A stretch of 64,000 nt of DNA, from positions 3,162,001 through 3,226,000 of the forward strand of contig NZ_CP107947.1 of assembly GCF_036059255.1 (NCBI RefSeq). Direction: 5' to 3'. The position numbers were made by a program, and so were the translations under genes. Below the pieces are notes generated by a model. The model had not been told where the DNA came from, searched no databases, and saw nothing but the letters and a program-made list of their open reading frames with translations. The DNA comes from Micromonospora sp. NBC_00389 (lineage in GTDB: Bacteria; Actinomycetota; Actinomycetes; Mycobacteriales; Micromonosporaceae). Position 1 is the stretch's first letter. Each line of letters opens with the position of its first letter. Positions 48,505 through 57,400 of this stretch are shown here, piece after piece.

Positions 48505-49221
48505 GTGCCACTGGTCGCCGCCGCAGTCTGCCCCCATCCGCCCCTGCTCGTGCCCGAGGTGGCGGCCGCCGCCGCACCGGAACTGGACGACCTGCGGGCG
48601 GCCTGTGACATCGCCGTACGCGGCCTTTTGACCACCGACCCGGACGCCGTGGTGCTCCTCGGCGCCGGCCCGGCCACCGGCCCGATCCTGCCCCCGGCCA
48701 CCGGCTCCCTGCAGCCCTGGGGCGTCGACCTGGACGTGCCGCTGACTCCCGGCCAGCCCGACCGGGGCGCGGTCCTGCCGCTGAGCCTGACCATCGGCGC
48801 ATGGCTGCTGGCCCGGCACCGTGTGCGGCCGCCGGTGACCGCCGTGCAGGTGGCCGCCGACGCCGGCCCCGCCGAGCTGGCCGCGCTCGCCGACCAGATC
48901 AGCGCCGTCGGCGCCCGGGTGGCGCTGCTGGTGCTCGGGGACGGGTCGGCCTGCCGGGGGGAGAAGTCTCCCGGGTACGACGACCCGCGCGCCCGCCCGT
49001 ACGACCAGCGGGTCGCCACGGCCCTGGCCGGGGCGGACCTGGACGTCCTGCTTGACCTCGACCCCGGCCTGTCCGCGGAGCTGAAGGCCGCCGGCCGGGC
49101 GCCCTGGCAGGTGCTCGCCGGCGCGGCCCGGTCGGCGGGGCGCCGGTGGCGGGGCGAGCTGCTGCACGACGCCGCCCCCTACGGTGTCGCCTACTTCGTG
49201 GCGTCCTGGGAGCCCGCGTGA
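48505..49221 (+). CDS. class III extradiol dioxygenase (LigB-like) family protein
   Basis: 238 residues from GTG 48505. MPLVAAAVCPHPPLLVPEVA has the conserved HP metal-site motif of LigB-type proteins. DPDAVVLLGAGPATG, then VLPLSLTIGAWLL and ALLVLGDGSACRGEKSPGYDDPRA follow. The protein is in the actinobacterial subgroup commonly found before miaA. Enzymatic function is unproven. TACGGT at 48493-48498 ends 6 bases before the GTG and no ribosome site is seen, suggesting a leaderless mRNA. Its stop overlaps the miaA GTG, giving an operon of this gene, miaA and dapF. Confidence 0.8.
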   Translation: MPLVAAAVCPHPPLLVPEVAAAAAPELDDLRAACDIAVRGLLTTDPDAVVLLGAGPATGPILPPATGSLQPWGVDLDVPLTPGQPDRGAVLPLSLTIGAWLLARHRVRPPVTAVQVAADAGPAELAALADQISAVGARVALLVLGDGSACRGEKSPGYDDPRARPYDQRVATALAGADLDVLLDLDPGLSAELKAAGRAPWQVLAGAARSAGRRWRGELLHDAAPYGVAYFVASWEPA

Positions 49222-50150
49222 CCCGCGACGGGGTTCGCCCGGTCGGCACGGTCGTCGCGGTGGTCGGCCCGACCGCGGCGGGCAAGTCGGCGCTGAGCAT
49301 CGCGTTGGCGCACGCCCTGGACGGGGAGGTGGTCAACGCCGACTCGATGCAGCTCTACCGGGGCATGGACATCGGCACCGCCAAGCTGACCCCCGCCGAG
49401 CGGGACGGGGTGCCGCACCACCTGCTGGACGTCTGGGAGGTCACCGAGCCGGCCAGCGTCGCGGAGTACCAGCGACTGGCCCGTGCCGCGGTGGACGACA
49501 TCCTGTCCCGGGGCCGGGTGCCGCTGCTGGTCGGCGGCTCAGGGCTGTACGTGCGGGCCGTGCTGGAGCACTTCGACTTCCCGGGCACCGACCCGGCGCT
49601 GCGTGAGCGGCTGGAACGGGAGCTGGCCGAGGTCGGCCCGGCGCCGCTGTACGCGCGGCTGCGCGCCGCCGACCCGGCCGCCGCCGAGGGCATCCTGCCC
49701 GGCAACGGCCGGCGGATCGTCCGGGCACTGGAGGTGATCGAGCTCACCGGTGCGCCGTTCGCCGCGTCACTGCCCGAGCCGACGCCGTACTACCCGTCGG
49801 TGCAGCTCGGGGTCGACCTGGACACCGGGCTGCTGGACGAGCGGATCGCCCTGCGGGTCGACCGGATGTGGGCCGACGGCCTGGTCGCCGAGACCCGCGA
49901 GCTGGTCGGGCGGGGGCTGCCCGAGGGGCGGACGGCCAGCCGGGCCCTCGGCTACCAGCAGGTGCTGCGCCTTTTCGCCGGTGAGCTGACCGAGGCGCAG
50001 GCGCACGAGGAGACGGTCCGGGCGACCCGGCGGTTCGTCCGCCGCCAGCGTTCCTGGTTCCGGCGCGACCCGCGGATCCACTGGCTGGACTCGGCAACGC
50101 CGGACCTGATCGAGGCCGCCCTGCGCCTGGTGCCCGCCGCTGCGCGATGA
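49218..50150 (+). CDS. miaA: MiaA, tRNA dimethylallyltransferase
   Basis: 310 residues from GTG 49218 (overlapping the upstream stop). P-loop VVGPTAAGKS (16-24), then VVNADSMQLYRGMDIGTAKL, DVWEVTEPASVAEYQ and LVGGSGLYVRAVL are all family motifs. C-terminal ASRALGYQQVL and RRFVRRQRSWFRRD contact tRNA. It transfers dimethylallyl groups to A37 of tRNA, the substrate for MiaB. dapF begins 8 bp after the stop. Confidence 0.95.
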   Translation: MTRDGVRPVGTVVAVVGPTAAGKSALSIALAHALDGEVVNADSMQLYRGMDIGTAKLTPAERDGVPHHLLDVWEVTEPASVAEYQRLARAAVDDILSRGRVPLLVGGSGLYVRAVLEHFDFPGTDPALRERLERELAEVGPAPLYARLRAADPAAAEGILPGNGRRIVRALEVIELTGAPFAASLPEPTPYYPSVQLGVDLDTGLLDERIALRVDRMWADGLVAETRELVGRGLPEGRTASRALGYQQVLRLFAGELTEAQAHEETVRATRRFVRRQRSWFRRDPRIHWLDSATPDLIEAALRLVPAAAR

Positions 50151-50157
50151 TGGAGAC

Positions 50158-51009
50158 GTGGAGTTCACCAAGGGCCACGGCACCGGCAACGACTTCGTCC
50201 TCCTTCCCGACCCGGACGGTCAGCTCGATCTGACCCCGGAGTTGGTCGCGGCACTCTGCGACCGACGGCGGGGCATCGGCGCGGACGGGGTGCTGCGGGT
50301 GGTCCGCGCGGCCAAGCATCCCGACGGCGCCGGGCAGGCCGGTGAGGCCGAGTGGTTCATGGACTACTGGAACGCCGACGGCTCGTTCGCCGAGATGTGC
50401 GGCAATGGCGCCCGGGTTTTCGTCCGCTACCTGATCGACACCGGGCTGGCCACGCCTGCGGGTGCGGCGCTGCCGGTGGCCACCCGCGCCGGCCTGGTAC
50501 GCGCGCTGGTCGAGGGGGACACCGTCGCCGTCGAGATGCGCCGTCCCCGGCTGCACGCCGGCTCGGCGGCCACCTTGGGCGGGCTGACCCTGCCCGGCAC
50601 CGCCGTGGACGTCGGCAACCCGCACCTGGTCTGTGTCCTGCCGGCTGCCCTGGACCTGTCCGCGCTGGACCTCAAGACCGCGCCCGGGTACGACCCGGAG
50701 GTCTTCCCGGCCGGGGTGAACGTGGAGTTCATCGTGGCGGGCGAGCCGGTCGACGGCACTGACGAGCACACCCTGATGCGGGTGTACGAGCGCGGCAGCG
50801 CGGAGACCCTCTCCTGCGGCACCGGCGCCTGCGCGGTGGCCGCCGTGGCCCTGCGCGACGGCGGCCGGGACGCCGGGGTGGTCGCGGTGGACGTCCTCGG
50901 TGGCCGCGTCACGGTCACCGTGACGGACGATTCCTGCTGGCTCTCCGGCCCTGCCGTCCTGGTGGCCACCGGAGAGGTCGACCTCGCCGCGTTGCCCGGG
51001 GCCGCCTGA
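50158..51009 (+). CDS. dapF: DapF, diaminopimelate epimerase
   Basis: 283 residues from GTG 50158, MEFTKGHGTGNDFVLLPDPD. The two catalytic cysteines are Cys81 in FAEMCGNGARVF and Cys220 in LSCGTGACAVA. DVGNPHLVCV and a final GEVDL are also conserved. It converts L,L- to meso-diaminopimelate for lysine and peptidoglycan. This is consistent with a Gram-positive actinomycete with DAP in its wall. Last gene of the operon. A 24-bp perfect inverted repeat follows the stop. Confidence 0.95.
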   Translation: MEFTKGHGTGNDFVLLPDPDGQLDLTPELVAALCDRRRGIGADGVLRVVRAAKHPDGAGQAGEAEWFMDYWNADGSFAEMCGNGARVFVRYLIDTGLATPAGAALPVATRAGLVRALVEGDTVAVEMRRPRLHAGSAATLGGLTLPGTAVDVGNPHLVCVLPAALDLSALDLKTAPGYDPEVFPAGVNVEFIVAGEPVDGTDEHTLMRVYERGSAETLSCGTGACAVAAVALRDGGRDAGVVAVDVLGGRVTVTVTDDSCWLSGPAVLVATGEVDLAALPGAA

Positions 51010-51018
51010 CCCTGCCCT

Positions 51019-51082
51019 CTGTTGATCAAGAGGTTTGCGTCACCAGCGAGGCGCTGAATGACGCAAACCTCTTGATCAACAG
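51019..51082. terminator. 24-bp perfect inverted repeat between dapF and the malic enzyme gene
   Basis: CTGTTGATCAAGAGGTTTGC... (51019-51042) is exactly complementary to 51059-51082. The 16-nt loop itself contains CAGCG/CGCTG. It separates convergent genes, ending 13 bp before the malic enzyme stop, and probably terminates both. Confidence 0.7.
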
Positions 51083-51095
51083 GGGTTGGGAAGGG

Positions 51096-52562
51096 TCAGG
51101 GGGTGGCGGAGGCGTTGGCGGCGATCTCGGGGAGGTCGGCGGGGCCGGGGTCGGCGGCCGGCAGCGGGCTGGGGTTGTGGGCGGCGGCGCGCACGGCGGC
51201 GGCGACCGCCGGGGCGACCCGGGGGTCGAAGACGCTCGGCACGATCACCGTCGGGTTGATCTTTTCCTCGCCGACCACGTCGGCGATGGCCCGGGCGGCC
51301 GCGATCGCCATCTCCTCGGTGAACTCCTCGGCGTGCGCGTCGAGCATGCCGCGGAAGACACCCGGGAAGGCGAGCACGTTGTTGATCTGGTTCGGCTGGT
51401 CCGAGCGGCCGGTGGCGACCACCGCGGCGTACTTGCGCGCCTCCCGCGGGTCGACCTCCGGGTCCGGGTTGGCGAGCGCGAAGACGATCGAGTCCTTGGC
51501 CATTCCGGCGATGTCGTCGCCGGTCAGCAGGTTCGGCGCGCTCACCCCGATGAACACGTCGGCACCCTGGATCGCGCCCGGCAGATCGCCGGAGTAGTTC
51601 TCCTTGTTGGTGTTCTCCGCCAGCCACTGCCAGGCCGAGTTGAGCCCGGTCTGCCCGCGGTGCAGGGCGCCCTCCCGGTCGTACGCGATGATGTCGCCGA
51701 CGCCCTGGCGCAGCAGCAGCTTCATGATCGCGGTGCCGGCCGCGCCGGCGCCGGAGACCACCACCCGGACGTCCGCGAGCTGCTTGCCCACCACCCGCAG
51801 CGCGTTGGTCAGCGCGGCCAGCACGCAGATCGCGGTGCCGTGCTGGTCGTCGTGGAAGACCGGGATGTCCAGCAGCTCCCGCAGCCGGGCCTCGATCTCG
51901 AAGCAGCGCGGCGCGGCGATGTCCTCCAGGTTGATCCCGCCGTACGCCGGCGCGATCGCCTTGACGATGGCCACGATCTCGTCGGTGTCCTGGGTGTCCA
52001 GCACCACCGGCCAGGCGTCCACCCCGCCGAAGCGCTTGAACAGCGCCGCCTTGCCCTCCATCACCGGCAGCGACGCGGCCGGCCCGAGGTTGCCCAGGCC
52101 GAGCACCGCGGAGCCGTCGCTGACCACCGCGACGGTGTTGCGCTTGATGGTCAGCCGGCGGGCGTCCGCCGGGTTCTCGGCGATCGCCATGCAGACCCGG
52201 GCAACCCCCGGGGTGTACGCCCGGGACAGCTCGTCACGGTTGCGCAGCGCGACCTTCGAGGTCACTTCGATCTTGCCGCCCAGGTGCAGCAGGAATGTCC
52301 GGTCCGACACCTTGCGCACGTCGACGCCGTCCAGCGCGGTCAGCGCGTCGACCACCTGGTCGGCGTGGCTCGCGTCGGCGGTGTCACAGGTCAGGTCGAC
52401 GATCACGTGGGTCGGGTCCGAGTCCACCACGTCCAACGCCGTGACGATCGCCCCGGCTTCGCCGACCGACGTGGTGAGCCGGCCGATCGAGGAGGCGTCC
52501 GCGGTTACGGCGATCCGGATGGTGATTGAAAATCCGGCGCTCGGCAGTCGGGTGATGGCCAC
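51096..52562 (-). CDS. NAD(P)-dependent malic enzyme with N-terminal ACT domain
   Basis: 488 residues. An ACT-like domain (about 12-90: SITIRIAVTADASSIGRLTT) precedes the malic enzyme core. AYTPGVARVCMAIA has the catalytic Tyr. SDGSAVLGLGNLGPAASLPVMEGKAALFKRFGGVD carries the catalytic Lys. EDIAAPRCFEIE and HDDQHGTAIC hold the metal ligands, VVVSGAGAAGTAIMKLL the dinucleotide fold, and ALANPDPEVDPREA is also conserved. It oxidatively decarboxylates malate to pyruvate. The ACT domain suggests allosteric control by an amino acid or similar ligand. Cofactor preference is not deduced. Divergent from hflX. Confidence 0.93.
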   Translation of the reverse strand: MAITRLPSAGFSITIRIAVTADASSIGRLTTSVGEAGAIVTALDVVDSDPTHVIVDLTCDTADASHADQVVDALTALDGVDVRKVSDRTFLLHLGGKIEVTSKVALRNRDELSRAYTPGVARVCMAIAENPADARRLTIKRNTVAVVSDGSAVLGLGNLGPAASLPVMEGKAALFKRFGGVDAWPVVLDTQDTDEIVAIVKAIAPAYGGINLEDIAAPRCFEIEARLRELLDIPVFHDDQHGTAICVLAALTNALRVVGKQLADVRVVVSGAGAAGTAIMKLLLRQGVGDIIAYDREGALHRGQTGLNSAWQWLAENTNKENYSGDLPGAIQGADVFIGVSAPNLLTGDDIAGMAKDSIVFALANPDPEVDPREARKYAAVVATGRSDQPNQINNVLAFPGVFRGMLDAHAEEFTEEMAIAAARAIADVVGEEKINPTVIVPSVFDPRVAPAVAAAVRAAAHNPSPLPAADPGPADLPEIAANASATP

Positions 52563-52746
52563 GGGATCCCTCCGTCACGGCTGGGCGGCCGCTCGGCCGC
52601 CGCCCCGCATTTCTACCGGGTTGTCGAGGTCGACCGGCATTCGCCCCCACTTTTGGTGACCCCTGGGGTGGGCATATAGCAGGTGCGCTCAGCGTTGCGT
52701 CATGTCAGGATTACTTTCTACTTATCAAAACGGACAGGAGACCCGC

Positions 52747-54201
52747 TTGCGAGACCAGGAGAGCTTCGTCCCCGTCGAGGACGAGTTCGACGACGTCACC
52801 ACTGGCGAGATGGAGCTGTCGGAGCGGCAGTCGCTGCGACGCGTACCGGGCCTCTCCACCGAGCTCACCGACGTCACCGAGGTGGAATACCGGCAGCTGC
52901 GGCTGGAGCGGGTCGTCCTGGTGGGTGTCTGGACCGAGGGCACGGTGACCGACGCGGAGAATTCGCTGACCGAGCTGGCCGCGCTGGCCGAGACCGCTGG
53001 TTCGCAGGTGCTCGAAGGGTTGATCCAGCGCCGCACCCGACCCGACCCGGCCACCTACATCGGTCGCGGCAAGGTTGAGGATCTCGGCGCGGTGGTGTTG
53101 TCCAGCGGTGCCGACACGGTGATCTGTGACGGCGAGTTGTCCCCGTCCCAGCTGCGCAACCTGGAGCAGCGCACCAAGGTCAAGGTGGTCGACCGGACGG
53201 CGCTGATCCTTGACATCTTCGCCCAGCACGCCAAGAGCAAGGAAGGCAAGGCGCAGGTCGAGCTGGCCCAGCTCGAATACCTGCTGCCGCGACTGCGCGG
53301 TTGGGGCGAGACGCTCTCCCGGCAGACCGGTGGTAGCGGTCGCGGCGGTGGCGCCGGCGGCGGCGTGGGTCTGCGTGGTCCCGGTGAGACCAAGCTGGAG
53401 ACCGACCGGCGTCGGATCCGTACCCGCATCTCCCGGCTGCGCCGCGAGATCAAGGGCATGAAGACGGTACGCCAGACCAAGCGTGCGCGGCGTTCCCGTA
53501 ACGCCGTCCCCGCGGTGGCCATCGCCGGCTACACCAACGCCGGCAAGTCCAGCCTGCTCAACCGGCTGACCGGTGCGGGCGTGCTGGTGGAGAACGCGCT
53601 GTTCGCCACCCTGGACCCGACGACCCGTAAGGCCACCGCCTCCGACGGGCGGCTCTACACCCTCTCCGACACGGTCGGTTTCGTCCGGCACCTGCCGCAC
53701 CAGATCGTCGAGGCGTTCCGCTCGACGCTGGAGGAGGTCGCCGAGTCGGATCTGGTGGTGCACGTCGTCGACGGCACCCACCCGGATCCGGAGGAGCAGG
53801 TTCGGGCGGTCCACGAGGTGCTCGCCGAGGTGGGCGCGGACCGGCTTCCCGAGCTGCTGGTGGTCAACAAGACCGACTCGGCCGACGAGGACACGCTGCT
53901 GCGGCTCAAGCGGCTCTGGCCGGACGCGATCTTCGTCTCCGCGCACTCCGGGTGGGGCATTGACGGGCTGCGCGAGGCGATCGAGGAGCGGTTGCCGCGC
54001 CCGGCTGTGGAGGTCCGCGCTGTGCTGCCGTACGACCGGGGTGACCTGGTGGCGCGGGTGCACCGCACGGGCGAGGTGCTCAGCACGTCACACCTGCCGG
54101 AGGGCACGCTGCTGCACGTCCGGGTCGGTGCGGCGCTCGCCGCTGAGCTGGCGCCGTTCGATGTCGAGCGGCAGGGTCAGGCGGCTGGCGCCCGGGCCTG
54201 A
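52747..54201 (+). CDS. hflX: HflX, ribosome-associated GTPase
   Basis: 484 residues from TTG 52747, preferred because AGGAG lies 6 nt upstream. ATG 52702 would add 15 residues (MSGLLSTYQNGQETR) but has no ribosome site. An N-terminal HflX domain (VLVGVWTEGTVTDAENSLTE; RPDPATYIGRGKVEDL) is followed by a Gly-rich loop (about 195-212) and the GTPase domain: G1 GYTNAGKS (261-268), G3 DTVGFV and G4 NKTD. It splits stalled 70S ribosomes and rescues translation under stress. A plausible promoter lies in the A+T-rich leader at about 52700-52735. Confidence 0.94.
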   Translation: MRDQESFVPVEDEFDDVTTGEMELSERQSLRRVPGLSTELTDVTEVEYRQLRLERVVLVGVWTEGTVTDAENSLTELAALAETAGSQVLEGLIQRRTRPDPATYIGRGKVEDLGAVVLSSGADTVICDGELSPSQLRNLEQRTKVKVVDRTALILDIFAQHAKSKEGKAQVELAQLEYLLPRLRGWGETLSRQTGGSGRGGGAGGGVGLRGPGETKLETDRRRIRTRISRLRREIKGMKTVRQTKRARRSRNAVPAVAIAGYTNAGKSSLLNRLTGAGVLVENALFATLDPTTRKATASDGRLYTLSDTVGFVRHLPHQIVEAFRSTLEEVAESDLVVHVVDGTHPDPEEQVRAVHEVLAEVGADRLPELLVVNKTDSADEDTLLRLKRLWPDAIFVSAHSGWGIDGLREAIEERLPRPAVEVRAVLPYDRGDLVARVHRTGEVLSTSHLPEGTLLHVRVGAALAAELAPFDVERQGQAAGARA

Positions 54202-54250
54202 GCGTCCACGCGTCATCCAACAGAAACGCGTGGCATGCGACACTGGCCGA

Positions 54251-55927
54251 ATGCGCCGCGTTGTTTCCTCGGTCACGGTTGCCCTCGGCCTGCTTGGGGC
54301 AACCGTGGCGCTCGCCGGAGTCGCCGCTGCGGCACCCGCTCCCGGGTCGTCCGAGCAGCCTGCCGTCACGCCTGGTAAGAAGCGTTGCACGATCGTCGAC
54401 GAGCGGCTCCGGGAGCTGTCCGGGTTGGTGGCCACCAAGAGCGGCTACATCGTCATCAACGACGGCACCGACAACGCGGCACGCAAGCGGGTCTTCTTCC
54501 TGGACAGTAAGTGCAAGATCTCGAAGGAGCCGGTCCGGTACTCGGGGCAGGGTCCGTTCGACACCGAGGACCTCGCCCTCTCCAAGGACGGCGCGACCCT
54601 CTGGATCGCCGACATCGGCGACAACGCCACCTCGAAGGAGCGCCGTACCCGGATCGCGCTCTGGTCGATGCCGGTCACCGGCGCCAAGCAGCCGGTGTTG
54701 CACCGGCTCTCCTACCCCGAGGGTAAGCCGCACGACGCCGAGGCGCTGATCATCGGCGACGACGGCAAACCTTTGATCATCACGAAGGTGACCAGCGGCA
54801 AGGCCGAGATCTACACGCCGGCAGCGGCGTTGAAGAACGGTGACACCGACCCGGTGCCGATGCGCAAGGTCGGCGACATCTCACTGCCTCGGACAGAGAC
54901 CGAGAACCCGCTCAACACGTTCGGTCGGGTCGCGATCACGGGCGCGGCGCGGTCGCCGGACGGCGCGCGGGTGGTCCTGCGCACCTACGCGGACGCCTTC
55001 GAGTTCGACGTGACCGGCGGTGACATCGTCGGTGCGCTCACCACCGAGAAGCCCCGGGTCACGCCGCTCGCCGACCCGTTCGGTGAGGCCATCACCTACA
55101 CCCTGGACGGCAAGACCTTCCTCACCGTCTCCGACGGTCAGCAGTTCACCGAGGACGACACGGTCGACATCCTCAGCTATACGCCGTCCACCTCGACGGC
55201 GGCGCCGCTGGCGGCCGCCGGTGGCGCCAAACCGGCCGCCTCGAAGTCCTGGATCGACGGGCTGAGCTTCGACGACATCACCTACCTGGTCGGCGCGGTC
55301 GGGCTGGTCGGTCTGCTGCTGGTCGGTGCCGGCATCATCGGCATCCTTCGTGCCCGCCGCCGGCCGCCGGCCGCCGACGCGACTGACCGCTCTGATCCGG
55401 ACGGCGCTCCCGTCGACCGGCGCGGCGGCCGTGCCGACGACGGTTTCCCGGCGGCCGGTGACCGCTCAGGCGGTGTCTACGGCGGCGGCGCGCCGGCTGG
55501 CGGCGCGGTCTACGGCGGAGGTCGTGGTGGTCCGGGCCCGGCGGGTGGTCCGGCCCCGGCAGGTGGCGCGGTGTACGGCGGTGGCCGTCCGGCGGCTGCC
55601 GATGGTGGCTACGGCCCGGCCCGGCCCGGCGGCGGAGGAGCCGGTGGTGTCTACGGCGGCGGTCGTCCCCCTGCGGGTGGCGGTGGCCGGCCGGCGGGTG
55701 GCGGTGGCGGTCGTCCCCCTGCGGGCGGCGGCGGTCGTCCCGGCGGTGGCGTGTACGGCGGCGGTGGCCAGCCTGGCGGCGGTCGTGCGGAGCCGCCCCG
55801 GCGTGGTGGTCAGGAGCCCGACTACCGGGGCCAGCGGCCCGGCCGTCGGCGTGACGAGGAAGTGCCCGGTGACCCGTACGGGCAGTATCCCGGTGGCGGT
55901 CGTGGCCACCGGGGCGACCGTTACTGA
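54251..55927 (+). CDS. secreted beta-propeller-like protein with one membrane helix and VYGGG-repeat tail
   Basis: 558 residues. A signal peptide (MRRVVSSVTVALGLLGATVA, cleavage near AAAAPAP) leads into an about 300-residue extracellular domain with repeated beta-strand motifs: RELSGLVATKSGYIVINDGT, then FDTEDLALSKDGATLWIADIGDN and DAEALIIGDDGKPLIITK. This suggests a propeller, but the family is not named. A membrane helix at about 343-367 (YLVGAVGLVGLLLVGAGIIG) precedes an about 190-residue tail made of Gly/Pro/Arg-rich repeats containing VYGGG about six times. The tail is low-complexity and its codon-level repeats (55470-55790) are prone to length change. Function unknown. Confidence 0.8.
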   Translation: MRRVVSSVTVALGLLGATVALAGVAAAAPAPGSSEQPAVTPGKKRCTIVDERLRELSGLVATKSGYIVINDGTDNAARKRVFFLDSKCKISKEPVRYSGQGPFDTEDLALSKDGATLWIADIGDNATSKERRTRIALWSMPVTGAKQPVLHRLSYPEGKPHDAEALIIGDDGKPLIITKVTSGKAEIYTPAAALKNGDTDPVPMRKVGDISLPRTETENPLNTFGRVAITGAARSPDGARVVLRTYADAFEFDVTGGDIVGALTTEKPRVTPLADPFGEAITYTLDGKTFLTVSDGQQFTEDDTVDILSYTPSTSTAAPLAAAGGAKPAASKSWIDGLSFDDITYLVGAVGLVGLLLVGAGIIGILRARRRPPAADATDRSDPDGAPVDRRGGRADDGFPAAGDRSGGVYGGGAPAGGAVYGGGRGGPGPAGGPAPAGGAVYGGGRPAAADGGYGPARPGGGGAGGVYGGGRPPAGGGGRPAGGGGGRPPAGGGGRPGGGVYGGGGQPGGGRAEPPRRGGQEPDYRGQRPGRRRDEEVPGDPYGQYPGGGRGHRGDRY

Positions 55928-55985
55928 CGCCTCGGATCAGGGCTGTGCGTGCGACGGCCGATCGATCGAACCGTCGTCGGGTCAG

Positions 55986-56016
55986 CGCGGGTGAGTGCTG
56001 TCGGCACTCACCCGCG
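55986..56016. terminator. 13-bp hairpin between the VYGGG gene and lexA
   Basis: CGCGGGTGAGTGC (55986-55998) pairs exactly with GCACTCACCCGCG (56004-56016) around TGTCG. It lies between convergent stops and probably terminates both genes. Confidence 0.7.
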
Positions 56017-56022
56017 GACCGG

Positions 56023-56808
56023 TCAGATCCGACGTAGCACCGCCACGACCCGGCCCATGATGGTGGCGTCGTCACCGGGGATCGGGTCGAAGGCCGGGTT
56101 CTGCGGCATCAGCCAGACGTGCCCGTCGCGCCGCCGGTAGGTCTTCACCGTCGCCTCGCCATCGAGCATGGCTGCCACGATCTCGCCCGAGTCGGCGGTC
56201 GGCTGCTGCCGGACGACCACCCAGTCGCCGTCGCAGATCGCCGCGTCGAGCATCGAGTCACCCTTGACCTGGAGCATGAAGACCTCGCCCTCGCCCACCA
56301 GCTCGCGGGGGAGGGGGAAGATGTCCTCCACTGCCTGCTCGGCGAGGATCGGCCCACCGGCGGCGATCCGGCCCAGCATCGGCACGTACGCCGGAGTTGG
56401 CCGCTGTGCCCGGCTCAGCTCGTCGTCGATGGCCTCGCTGGGGGCGCGGACGTCCACCGCGCGCGGCCGGTTGGGGTCGCGGCGCAGGAAGCCCTTCTTC
56501 TCCAGCTCCTTGAGCTGGTAGGCGACGCTGGACGGCGACACCAGGCCGACCGCCTCGCCGATCTCCCGGACGCTTGGCGGGTAGCCGTGCCGCTCCACCC
56601 AGTTGCGGATGAACTCCAGGATGCGGCGCTGGCGGGCGGTCAGGTCGACCGTCGCCGGGTCGGGGAAGGTGCTGACCACCGGAGTGACCGGGCGCACGGC
56701 GGGCTGGCCCGTCCGGCTGCGCGCGGCGCTGCGGCGTCGGGTGGCCGGTGGGCCCGCCTCGGTGATCTGCTGCGGGCTCTTCGGCCGGCTGGCCCGGTCC
56801 TCGGTCAC
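56023..56808 (-). CDS. lexA: LexA, SOS-response repressor/autoprotease
   Basis: 261 residues from GTG 56808. A disordered N-terminus (about 1-50) precedes the winged-helix DNA-binding domain ([46 protein letters not shown], 57-105). The autocleavage site Ala150-Gly151 is in GRIAAGGP. The catalytic dyad is Ser185 (GDSMLD) and Lys222 (GEATVKTY). It represses SOS genes until RecA filaments stimulate self-cleavage. The site-rich upstream region indicates autoregulation. It is longer than many LexA proteins because of the N-terminal extension. A later start cannot be excluded. Confidence 0.95.
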   Translation of the reverse strand: MTEDRASRPKSPQQITEAGPPATRRRSAARSRTGQPAVRPVTPVVSTFPDPATVDLTARQRRILEFIRNWVERHGYPPSVREIGEAVGLVSPSSVAYQLKELEKKGFLRRDPNRPRAVDVRAPSEAIDDELSRAQRPTPAYVPMLGRIAAGGPILAEQAVEDIFPLPRELVGEGEVFMLQVKGDSMLDAAICDGDWVVVRQQPTADSGEIVAAMLDGEATVKTYRRRDGHVWLMPQNPAFDPIPGDDATIMGRVVAVLRRI

Positions 56809-56935
56809 GTCCGTCCTCCCTGGTCGGCGCTGGGTGCCTCGTCGGCTCGTGGTGCGTGCGGTGGTGCCACGACGGTGCTGAGGGTGGTGCGTCGCCGGGT
56901 GTGCTGAAGATCCATCACGCCCGGTTGTTCCTGAC

Positions 56936-56974
56936 CGTATAGGTGAGATCGGTCATTTTCAAACATCTGTACGA
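56936..56974 (-). promoter_or_regulatory. lexA promoter with SOS box over the -35 region
   Basis: Read on the minus strand, TTTGAA (56958-56963) and TATACG (56936-56941) are spaced by 16 bp. The SOS-like site TCGTACAGATGTTTGA (56959-56974; 10 of 12 match to TCGAAC-N4-GTTCGA) overlaps this -35, so LexA binding would block its own promoter. The start would be about 120 nt upstream of the lexA GTG. Confidence 0.6.
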
Positions 56975-57011
56975 CCTCTCACCGGCGTGTCGGGGTGAAA
57001 AACGGCTCCGG

Positions 57012-57060
57012 TCGTACGGATGTTCTGATAAATGGTACGTCGGGTAGCACGGGTGTTCGA
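57012..57060. promoter_or_regulatory. two further SOS-box-like sites in the lexA-nrdR intergenic region
   Basis: TCGTACGGATGTTCTG (57012-57027; 9 of 12) and TAGCACGGGTGTTCGA (57045-57060; 10 of 12) lie 33 bp apart, three helical turns, and about 53 bp from the first box. Together with 56959-56974 they suggest an array of LexA sites. They could also act on nrdR-nrdJ. Confidence 0.45.
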
Positions 57061-57194
57061 TCGTCGGCCGTTTTCCGGGCCGCTTCGGCCTGCCGGCCGG
57101 TAACTCGCGCGGCGCCCCGACGTTGGGTCTTCCGGCGGGGCGTTGGGGTGCCGATGACCGGATGGTCCGTGACGCGCCGGACATGCCAGCCAAC

Positions 57195-57273
57195 TTGACC
57201 CGGGTTCGCCCGCGACATACGGTCAACCCCTAGATGTAGTAGTGACATGGGCGTAAGTTGCCTACAGGTTGGG
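57195..57273 (+). promoter_or_regulatory. nrdR-nrdJ promoter with NrdR-box-like sites
   Basis: TTGACC (57195-57200) and TACGGT (57218-57223) are spaced by exactly 17 bp, a good housekeeping promoter. Just downstream, CCCCTAGATGTAGTAG (57227-57242) has the symmetric CTA-GATG-TAG core expected of an NrdR box, and a weaker CCTACAGGTTGG (about 57260-57271) lies near the 31-32 bp spacing typical of paired boxes. NrdR autoregulation is therefore likely. The leader to nrdR is about 170 nt. The first half of this intergenic region (56809-57194) holds the SOS sites and no gene. Confidence 0.5.
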
Positions 57274-57400
57274 TCCGACTACCGACCGCACTCCCGTAGG
57301 GTTGCTCACGGCGGGGGCCATCTGAGGGTGGCGCCGTGGCGGTGAGCCATGTCCGGGGGTGCCCGGTGCGACCGAGTTGATCATGATTAGGAGGTAGGCG

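Noticed and set aside
57227..57400. Cobalamin riboswitch in front of nrdR-nrdJ
   Set aside because: No B12-box-like conserved core was found. Promoter and NrdR-box-like sites explain the region better.
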